Assembly (NCBI RefSeq): GCF_029542085.1
Contig: NZ_CP107036.1
Span: 124,001-188,000, forward strand
DNA from: Sphingobacterium sp. ML3W
GTDB lineage: Bacteria; Bacteroidota; Bacteroidia; Sphingobacteriales; Sphingobacteriaceae
Reading direction: 5' to 3'
Length of the DNA: 64,000 bases
Under the pieces are notes generated by a model. That model was not told where the DNA came from. It was given only the letters and a program-made list of their open reading frames with translations, and made no database searches. The translations under genes were made by a program, and so were the position numbers. Shown here one piece after another: positions 57,721 through 64,000 of this stretch (the first letter of the stretch is position 1; each line of letters opens with the position of its first letter).

Positions 57721-60566
57721 TAGGTGTAATTTAAACTTACCGTTGGAACGACGCGCTGCGTCGCTGTATTATCATTGATGTAGGTTCCTTTTACGACAAA
57801 CTCAAAGTCGGGCAATGGATATCTAAAAGCATTGAAATCAAAGGAAAGGTATCCTCCAAAACTCTTCGGTGCCGCTTCTTTATGTTTGTGGATATTTTGA
57901 TAGTCTGCAAATACACCACCTTTTATACGTTTTATATAGGTTAGTGATCCTATATTAAAATCAGGATAGGCGATTGGAAAACGATAATTGACCAATAATG
58001 TATTTTTTATCTTTTCATATTTGTAATAACTAAACCCGCTGACGAGCGGGATATCGTTGATATATTCATAAATTCCCGTTCCCGCCTGTGCACTCAAGCG
58101 AATTTGAAATCCATGATTGTTTACAAAGCCGGGTAGATAAAATACTGTTCTCGCAGATAGAATTTCACCTTTGGCCTTGTTTTCAAAAGGTGTGTGCCTA
58201 TAAGTTATACTGAAATTTTGTCCCCATCGCGGGTATTGATCCATATTTGCCATTCGGGCATTTCGGTTGAAATAAAGTTGGTACGTTAACGGAAATGCAG
58301 TTTCGTAATTAAAGTTTTTGAGGTCATTCCGACTTAGGCTGTAACGTTTCAAATAGGCTGTTGCAAAATTGAATCCTGTGGAATAATTGTAATCAAGCCT
58401 ATAAAAAGATAGGGGGATAGAAATTTGTGAGGAAACGTAATGTTCTCTCCAATCGAACCTTACACTGCTGTCTGGTTTATTGGGCACGCTTGCTGCTGCG
58501 ATCTGCCCTCTATTTTCGTAGCGAAGTGAGAATTTCGGAAAATACTTGTTGTAAGTAAGTTCGGCCGAATAAATACTTTTTCTGATGTCTGTATCGTATT
58601 CATAGCCAAGCGCAATTTGGGTCGTGTTTAAAATGTTATTTGAAAGCCAAAAAATGCCAGGTTTGAAATTATCAAAACTTTCAAAGTTACTACTACTTAA
58701 AGAAAGACTATGGAAGTTAAACGTTCGTCCAAGTCCTTTGTATGGCTCAATGGTGTAATGATGGCTGGAATCTGGTGCTGTGGCAGCAATATTGAATATG
58801 CTGTCTTTCTTTACAGCGTCAGCATAGTAGTGGGAAAAATAATCGATTTCTGGTTTTATATCGAAGGTTGTATCTAAACTTGTTTGGCTGATTTTATAAC
58901 CATTGTATTGATAGTTGTTAAAAAGCAATTGCTTAGTTTCTTTATTATAAAAAGGATTAAAAGCGCCGAATGGAGCTTTGGTCAGGAGATGTTTCGCTTC
59001 CGATTGACGATCTATTTTGTAAATGTTATCAATACCATTAAAGTTGGCTTTGACAAGTATATCCATACCTGAAAGGTATTGTGGTCTTTCGTATTGTTGA
59101 TCGCCCCATGAGGTGATGTTTGTGATTTTATCATTTTTGAGATCTATTTCGCAGAGTGCGGTTCCCATTTCTGATAAGCGGATAGCAATTACTTTGTCTC
59201 CTGTTGGGTTAAAAGCGGGATGTTGAAGCTGTTCTGAATCCACTGTTTTTATCCGCTTGATTACAGAGCCGTTTTTAAGGCTTATAAGCGTAAGATAACT
59301 TGTGTTGGATAAATCTACTTCAATACAAGCAATAGATTCGTCTATGGGGCTAAATACGGGTGAATAATATCTAGACTGCTTGGTCAGTGTTTTGATTTTT
59401 CCTGTTTTCCGATTCATTAAATTGATGACACTATATGTTCTCTTGTTATAACGTGGATCTTTTCGGAGTTCATCCCATACAATATATTCTTTGTTGATGT
59501 CGAAATGTGGGGTCAACTGGATACCCGTTTTTACAAGTTGTGATTCCGACTTCTTATCGTTGTCATAAGTATATATTGCATTTGTTTTTTCGGGATTTTG
59601 CTTGATGAAATAAATTAAATTTCCCTCTGATTTTGGTAATAAATTGCTGTTATAATAGCGGTTATTTTGACCGGAAATTTCAGTGTAATTTTGGGCTAAA
59701 TAATTTACTGTTTTTTGCTGCCATATTGAGTCTAGTTTTGTGATAGTTTTATTGAATAAATAGCGGCTATTTCCACCTATTTTTTTCTTCAGTACACGGT
59801 TGATATTATAAGGATAGAGTGGCCGTTTGTTGAGCTCTGAAAATAAATCTGCTTCGTAATTTGGTGGCAGTTCCGATTTAAGTGTTGATGTCATCAAGTA
59901 GCCAATTGTGTAGTAACTGGGGACAATATCCTTAAAGGATCCGAGTAGGTATTTATCGAAACTATAGTTCTGTTTAGATTGGAAGTTGGCTTTGATCGGC
60001 ATTTCAAAAGAAGGCAATCGACCTCTTCCTCCACGAGAATAAATGGTTTCAGTCAGCGTAGCATCGCCTTCGAAAAACCAGGAAGGAACTGTAAGTCCAT
60101 AATAAGCCAAGGCCAATTGTTCGAAAAAGGGAGCTCTTAATTTTCCTGTCAATTTGTCAAACTGGTTAACATGTCTGGACTCATGGAGGATCAGATTGGG
60201 TAACCAAGTTTGGTTATCAGGTTCGGCTCCGGCAGTGCTATATAGCTCGGATTTTCGAGGAGATAACTGTACAAAGCCGTTTGTCTGTAGGTTCGTATTG
60301 TGTATAATGAAGGGGATCTGTCGCGGCGTTATTTTATAATTTCTACTTGTTGTACGTAAAGAGTTGTGGACCTGATTTGCTAGGGTAGGGGCTTTACCTT
60401 TCATCTCTTCAGGGAAAATGAGTTTAAAATTCGGGGTCTCGATTTTGAACCATTTCTGACTTAAAGGGGCTTGGCTGTCTTCAAAAAATTGTGCAAATGT
60501 TTTTTCTGAATATATTGTTAATATTATTAATATTAAAGTGTTGGTAATTATGTTTTTATATTTCAT
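57717..60566 (-). CDS. Predicted zinc-protease/TolB-propeller/outer-membrane-barrel protein
   Basis: This encodes 949 residues with a signal peptide ending near TFAQ (residue 26). A gluzincin-like domain has HESRH (128-132) and a third-ligand candidate, Glu166, in FFEGDAT. The middle (about 290-600) has repeated TolB/WD40-like blades (FSPIDESIACIEVD; FNPTGDKVIAIRLSEMG). The C-terminal 350 residues have alternating hydrophobic and aromatic strands (GFQIRLSAQAGTGIYEYI) and end in NYTY, as outer-membrane barrels do. The metal site is inferred from motif order. I recall similar proteins in Bacteroidota only as hypothetical or TolB-like. It is convergent with the EEP gene. Confidence 0.8.
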   Translation of the reverse strand: MKYKNIITNTLILIILTIYSEKTFAQFFEDSQAPLSQKWFKIETPNFKLIFPEEMKGKAPTLANQVHNSLRTTSRNYKITPRQIPFIIHNTNLQTNGFVQLSPRKSELYSTAGAEPDNQTWLPNLILHESRHVNQFDKLTGKLRAPFFEQLALAYYGLTVPSWFFEGDATLTETIYSRGGRGRLPSFEMPIKANFQSKQNYSFDKYLLGSFKDIVPSYYTIGYLMTSTLKSELPPNYEADLFSELNKRPLYPYNINRVLKKKIGGNSRYLFNKTITKLDSIWQQKTVNYLAQNYTEISGQNNRYYNSNLLPKSEGNLIYFIKQNPEKTNAIYTYDNDKKSESQLVKTGIQLTPHFDINKEYIVWDELRKDPRYNKRTYSVINLMNRKTGKIKTLTKQSRYYSPVFSPIDESIACIEVDLSNTSYLTLISLKNGSVIKRIKTVDSEQLQHPAFNPTGDKVIAIRLSEMGTALCEIDLKNDKITNITSWGDQQYERPQYLSGMDILVKANFNGIDNIYKIDRQSEAKHLLTKAPFGAFNPFYNKETKQLLFNNYQYNGYKISQTSLDTTFDIKPEIDYFSHYYADAVKKDSIFNIAATAPDSSHHYTIEPYKGLGRTFNFHSLSLSSSNFESFDNFKPGIFWLSNNILNTTQIALGYEYDTDIRKSIYSAELTYNKYFPKFSLRYENRGQIAAASVPNKPDSSVRFDWREHYVSSQISIPLSFYRLDYNYSTGFNFATAYLKRYSLSRNDLKNFNYETAFPLTYQLYFNRNARMANMDQYPRWGQNFSITYRHTPFENKAKGEILSARTVFYLPGFVNNHGFQIRLSAQAGTGIYEYINDIPLVSGFSYYKYEKIKNTLLVNYRFPIAYPDFNIGSLTYIKRIKGGVFADYQNIHKHKEAAPKSFGGYLSFDFNAFRYPLPDFEFVVKGTYINDNTATQRVVPTVSLNYTY

Positions 60567-61211
60567 ATATATGGCTAATTTATGAATTGCTATTTTTTTT
60601 AGCTAAATATTTTGGTTTTATATGAATCTTATGTTTTTATTAAATTATTAAATATATTGATTTGTATATAGTTATGATTTTATTGAGTTTGTGTTTTTTG
60701 CTGTTTATTTATTGTTTTTAGTTTGTTTTAAATGCTTGCTTTCGCTGTAGAAATTCGTTGCTCAACTGGAAAGAAGCACGTGACGAATATACTCAAATAT
60801 TCAGGTATAAGTTAGGTGCTGCTGAAAAATATTTGGACATTTTTTATGCGTACGAATTTTATGCTTACGAAAGGGAGAAGGTTTTTTGTCCGGAAAGCGG
60901 GATGTGTAGATAAATTCTTCTTTATGTTTTTTTTTTGTAAAGATGATAGTCGAGCTATGGTGTTCTTATGATGGTTCGTTTTGTTTGTTTTTTTATTGGA
61001 TCTTAGTGTACAGGAGGGAATATTTGGTAGTGACAAAATGTCTTGTTTCAAGAGAAGAATGGTCGGCTGTTCGCTCAATGAAGATAAAATATGAATGAAG
61101 TTTTATGGTCTTTTTATTATTTATTTTTTTATTCAGAATTTACTTTAAAAAAGCGATTTTTGTAACATATAATTTTGTACCGATGTAGGATTTTAAAATC
61201 GAAAGGAAGAT
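60567..61211. other. AT-rich intergenic region upstream of mgtE
   Basis: About 645 bp with very low GC (especially 60567-60740) lies between divergent genes. I see no gene, no clear riboswitch and no terminator. A 64-codon open frame (60722-60913) has no ATG and is not called. A -7 box for mgtE lies at 61170. Confidence 0.6.
61170..61177 (+). promoter_or_regulatory. -7 box of mgtE
   Basis: TAATTTTG matches TAnnTTTG and lies 35 bp before the mgtE start. The -33 element is unclear. Confidence 0.5.
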
Positions 61212-62588
61212 ATGGAAGAACTGGAAATGCAGGTAAGTCAAATAGAACAATTGATAGCGAATGGTGATTTTGTTGGGCTGGAAGAATTTCTAAATGAATT
61301 GAATATTTCTGAGGTAGAGGAGTTGATTGATGAGCTGCCTGAACATGGTTCACTCTTTATAGAATCCTTAAATTTGAACCGTGCTGTAAACGTTTTTCGG
61401 ATCCTTGATTTTCCCACCCAAAATCGAATTTTTAAAAAGCTTTCTAAAGCTAAAATAAGTGCTTTAATTAATGAGTTGCCACCTGATGATCGGACTTCTT
61501 TTTTCTCCGAAATGAAGGATGATATAAAGCATTTAATCTTGCTCCTGCCACCAAAGGATAGGGTGGAAGCTTTGGCTTTATTAGGCTATCCCGAAGATAG
61601 TGTCGGGCGCTTGATGACACCAGATTATATTACTGTAAAAGCACATTGGAGTATCGAAAGAATACTTGGACATATTCGTCGATATGGAAAGGATTCTGAG
61701 ACTATTGATGTGCTTTATGTCATAGATTCAAATGGTAAGTTGATTGACGATATTCGTATCAAAGATGTGCTGATGGCAGAGCCCGAAACAATAGTGGGCG
61801 ATCTCATAGATTATCGATTAATTTCTTTGAATGCCTATGACCCGCAGGAGGAGGCAATTAATATTTTTCGTATGAATAATAGGGTTGCGCTTCCGGTTGT
61901 CGATGGACAGGGGGTGATGCTTGGGATCATTACGGTAGATGATATCTTGTGGGTAGCCAATGAAGAGTATACCGAGGATATGCAACGTATTGGTGGTACA
62001 GAGGCTTTGGATGAACCCTATTTGGATGTTTCCATCAAAAATCTTGTTAAGAAACGCGCGGGCTGGTTGATTGTTTTATTTCTAGGACAGTTATTGACAG
62101 CAACCGTCATCGAACATTTTGAAGAGCAAATGGCGAGCGCAATTATGTTATTTGCGTTAATGCCAGTGATTATATCCAGTGGTGGTAATAGCGGTTCGCA
62201 GGCTTCTACATTAATTATACAAGCGATGGCATTAGGGGAGGTAACACTTTCGGATTGGTGGCGCGTAATGCGAAGGGAGATATTGTCTGGTCTGTTGCTT
62301 GGGCTTATCCTGGGTGCCCTTGGTTTTTTGAGAATCATGGCTTGGCAGTCCTTTGCACATAGTTATGGTGAATATTGGGTACTGGTTGCTTTGGTGATTT
62401 CCTTGTCCTTGATAGGTGTTGTCCTTTGGGGCTCGCTTATGGGATCTATGCTTCCTTTTGTGATGAAGAGGTTAGGGGCCGACCCTGCGAGTTCATCAGC
62501 ACCATTTGTATCAACTCTTGTGGATGTTACAGGCCTTTTAATTTATTTTACCGTAGCCACATTAATTCTCAAAGGAGTATTACTTTAA
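61212..62588 (+). CDS. mgtE: Magnesium transporter MgtE
   Basis: This encodes 458 residues. The N-terminal helical domain (about 1-135) has ELPEHGSLFIESLN and PPDDRTSFFSEM, then a pair of CBS domains (about 140-265; ALPVVDGQGVMLGIITVDDIL). Five membrane helices follow with the pore motif VIISSGGNSGSQASTLIIQA and the RLGADPASSSAPFVSTLVDV segment that holds the Mg-selective Asp. The cytosolic part closes the channel when Mg is high. The length is typical. It has its own -7 box and no partner genes. Confidence 0.97.
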   Translation: MEELEMQVSQIEQLIANGDFVGLEEFLNELNISEVEELIDELPEHGSLFIESLNLNRAVNVFRILDFPTQNRIFKKLSKAKISALINELPPDDRTSFFSEMKDDIKHLILLLPPKDRVEALALLGYPEDSVGRLMTPDYITVKAHWSIERILGHIRRYGKDSETIDVLYVIDSNGKLIDDIRIKDVLMAEPETIVGDLIDYRLISLNAYDPQEEAINIFRMNNRVALPVVDGQGVMLGIITVDDILWVANEEYTEDMQRIGGTEALDEPYLDVSIKNLVKKRAGWLIVLFLGQLLTATVIEHFEEQMASAIMLFALMPVIISSGGNSGSQASTLIIQAMALGEVTLSDWWRVMRREILSGLLLGLILGALGFLRIMAWQSFAHSYGEYWVLVALVISLSLIGVVLWGSLMGSMLPFVMKRLGADPASSSAPFVSTLVDVTGLLIYFTVATLILKGVLL

Positions 62589-62848
62589 TCCATGCGCTCA
62601 AGGTTGATTTGTTTGAGGGAATCGACGAATAACGCTTGCTAGCATTTAAGTAAAAGAAGAATTATGCTGTTAGCGTTGCTTAAAGAAGGTTTTTAGCGAG
62701 GACAGGAGAAAAGAAAAAATAAATTATTCTAGTTGGATTTTAGGAAGTTGTAAAAAATGTGTTCAAAAAATTTGTAGTATTCTAATAATCTTCCGATACT
62801 TGCATCACGGAAACGCGATAGGGTCTCCGGAAAAATTGAAGAAAACAT

Positions 62849-62922
62849 TCCTGAATAGCTCAGCAGGTTAGAGCATCTGACTGTTAATCAGAGGGTCGCT
62901 GGTTCGAGCCCAGCTTCAGGAG
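62849..62922 (+). tRNA. tRNA-Asn (GTT), copy 1
   Basis: The acceptor is TCCTGAA/TTCAGGA, the anticodon loop CTGTTAA with GTT, the T loop TTCGAGC and the discriminator G. CCA is not encoded. It has D-loop sequence CAGCAGGTTA. A degenerate promoter (TTTG at 62771, 20 bp, GATACTTG) may precede it. Confidence 0.97.
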
Positions 62923-62973
62923 CAATTTAATAACTTACATAACCGGAGTTTTTAAAAGTATTCAATTTTTCAT

Positions 62974-63047
62974 TCCTGAATAGCTCAGCCGGTTAGAGCA
63001 TCTGACTGTTAATCAGAGGGTCGCTGGTTCGAGCCCAGCTTCAGGAG
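62974..63047 (+). tRNA. tRNA-Asn (GTT), copy 2
   Basis: Identical to copy 1 except for one base in the D loop (CAGCCGGTTA). It lies 51 bp after copy 1 with no clear promoter of its own. Confidence 0.97.
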
Positions 63048-63069
63048 CAATAAGCAAATGATAAAATTA

Positions 63070-63101
63070 TTTGCGAATAATATAAAAATGTACTATTTTT
63101 G
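63070..63101 (+). promoter_or_regulatory. Promoter of the third tRNA-Asn
   Basis: TTTG (63070-63073), 20 bp, and TATTTTTG (63094-63101) form an ideal -33/-7 pair, 40 bp before tRNA-Asn copy 3. Confidence 0.7.
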
Positions 63102-63141
63102 TGCATTCAATGAGAAAGGAGTTTCTCGGAAGATTAAACAT

Positions 63142-63215
63142 TCCTGAATAGCTCAGCAGGTTAGAGCATCTGACTGTTAATCAGAGGGTCGCTGGTTCGA
63201 GCCCAGCTTCAGGAG
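63142..63215 (+). tRNA. tRNA-Asn (GTT), copy 3
   Basis: Identical to copy 1 over all 74 bases. It lies 94 bp after copy 2, behind its own consensus promoter, and is followed at once by a terminator. Confidence 0.97.
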
Positions 63216-63223
63216 CAATATTG

Positions 63224-63248
63224 AAACCGGCTTTATGCCGGTTTTTTT
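63224..63248 (+). terminator. Intrinsic terminator of the tRNA-Asn cluster
   Basis: AAACCGGC pairs with GCCGGTTT around a 5-base loop and runs into seven Ts. Confidence 0.92.
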
Positions 63249-63272
63249 GTTTACCATGCTTATTAAAAAACT

Positions 63273-64000
63273 ATGAGTTTAGTAATTATTGGTACGGTGG
63301 CTTTTGATACAATTGAAACACCGTTCGGTAAAACTGACAAAATTCTAGGTGGCGCCGGTACTTTTGCGAGTTTAGCGGCGTCCTATTTATGTGATCAAAT
63401 CAAATTGGTCAGTGTTATTGGAGAAGATTTTGGAAGCCGTAATCTTGCTGTTATAAAGGATCGTGGCATCGATGTATCGGGTGTTCAGATTGTTCAGGGA
63501 GGACAAACGTTTTCGTGGTCTGGAAGATATCACAATGACATGAATAGTCGGGATACGCTAGCAACGGACTTAAATGTATTGGCGGATTTCGACCCAATTA
63601 TTCCTGATAGCTATCAAGATTGCGAATATCTTTTGTTAGGCAATCTAACTCCACAAGTGCAGTTAACAACCTTGGCCCGCCTGAAAAGGAAACCAAAACT
63701 CGTTGTGCTGGACACGATGAACTATTGGATGAATGTTGCTTTGGATGATTTAAAGAAAGTTCTCCAAAAGGTAGATGTCTTGACGATCAATGATGCTGAG
63801 GCTAGGCAGCTATCCGGTGAATATTCATTGGTTAAAGCGGCAAAAGTTATTTTGGCTATGGGACCAAAATATTTGATTATAAAAAAAGGTGAGCATGGTG
63901 CATTGCTTTTTGGCGAGAATCAGATTTTTTCTGCTCCGGCTTTGCCTTTAGCCGATGTATTTGATCCGACAGGAGCAGGAGATTCATTTGCCGGTGGATT
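63273..64000 (+). CDS. PfkB-family sugar kinase, cut by the window end
   Basis: At least 242 residues are visible; the gene runs off the right edge. The start MSLVIIGTVAFDTIETPFGK is the PfkB N-terminal strand, LGGAGTFASLAASYL the substrate-side glycine pair, and DPTGAGDSFAGG at the end is PfkB signature 2 with the catalytic Asp in GAGD. The family phosphorylates ribose, fructose, adenosine or related sugars with ATP; the substrate cannot be told. It begins 25 bp after the tRNA-Asn terminator. Confidence 0.92.
   Translation, partial: MSLVIIGTVAFDTIETPFGKTDKILGGAGTFASLAASYLCDQIKLVSVIGEDFGSRNLAVIKDRGIDVSGVQIVQGGQTFSWSGRYHNDMNSRDTLATDLNVLADFDPIIPDSYQDCEYLLLGNLTPQVQLTTLARLKRKPKLVVLDTMNYWMNVALDDLKKVLQKVDVLTINDAEARQLSGEYSLVKAAKVILAMGPKYLIIKKGEHGALLFGENQIFSAPALPLADVFDPTGAGDSFAGG

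Noticed and set aside
60722..60913. A 64-codon open frame between the 949-residue protein gene and mgtE
   Set aside because: It has no ATG, only a possible TTG, and no leader or family motif. It lies in very AT-rich sequence.
60567..61211. A possible Mg-sensing riboswitch upstream of mgtE
   Set aside because: I found no ykoK-type (M-box) core or terminator-antiterminator pair; the sequence is AT-rich without convincing stems.
62849..63215. Regularly spaced near-identical repeats that might suggest a CRISPR-like array
   Set aside because: Each unit folds as a complete tRNA-Asn cloverleaf with a GTT anticodon, and spacers differ in length.

Overview
The window is a chromosomal segment of a Bacteroidota bacterium, most likely a Sphingobacterium species or close relative. 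Signs of this are the 16S rRNA signature, promoters of the TTTG / TAnnTTTG type, the near absence of Shine-Dalgarno sites, a SusC/SusD receptor pair with a FecR anti-sigma factor, a fused CcoN-CcoO cbb3 oxidase, and short AT-rich spacers with compact terminators. The species assignment comes from memory of 16S motifs and has not been tested by a search.

Layout. 1-7.5 kb: a small lipoprotein, clpC (minus), then ettA, a soluble PAS histidine kinase whose PAS domain closely follows the FixL heme pocket, and a receiver-CRP fusion regulator. 7.6-12 kb: a D-lactate-dehydrogenase-like half protein with a Cys cluster, hemN, ccoI and ccoS (cbb3 oxidase assembly). 12-15.2 kb: mannonate/fructuronate genes (SDR oxidoreductase, uxuA) with a convergent LacI regulator and a LacI-type operator. 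15.2-17.1 kb: a gene-free, repeat- and hairpin-rich stretch ending in two tandem rRNA promoters. 17.1-22.4 kb: 16S, tRNA-Ile, tRNA-Ala, 23S and 5S. 23.1-28.9 kb: ccoNO-ccoQ-ccoP-ccoG-ccoH and a TauE/SafE-like membrane protein. 29-38.1 kb: cardiolipin synthase, a large secreted MG2/plug protein, a small ORF behind a striking hairpin, thymidine kinase, ybaB, a UPF0173 hydrolase, an LpxH-like phosphoesterase and hypotheticals. 38.6-46.9 kb: fecR, susC, susD, a lipoprotein and, unusually at the far end, an ECF sigma gene. 47-50 kb: a GlcNAc-kinase-like ATPase and an FHS-family sugar permease. 50-57.7 kb: rho, pssA, an orphan Hpt protein, folK, sppA, pgk and an EEP-family hydrolase. 57.7-64 kb: a 949-residue zincin/propeller/barrel protein, mgtE, three tRNA-Asn genes and a PfkB-type kinase cut by the window end.

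How the parts fit. The strongest theme is adaptation to low oxygen. A predicted heme-PAS kinase and a receiver-CRP regulator sit beside hemN and the cbb3 assembly genes. Matching GTGA-N6-TCA(C/T) palindromes lie about 59 bp upstream of the -7 box both at the hemN operon and at the ccoNO operon, with a second copy farther upstream of ccoNO. The oxidase and its assembly genes are separated by 11 kb carrying the uronate genes and the rRNA operon, yet both halves appear to keep the same control site. This regulon is an inference from sequence and is the best candidate here for an under-described system.
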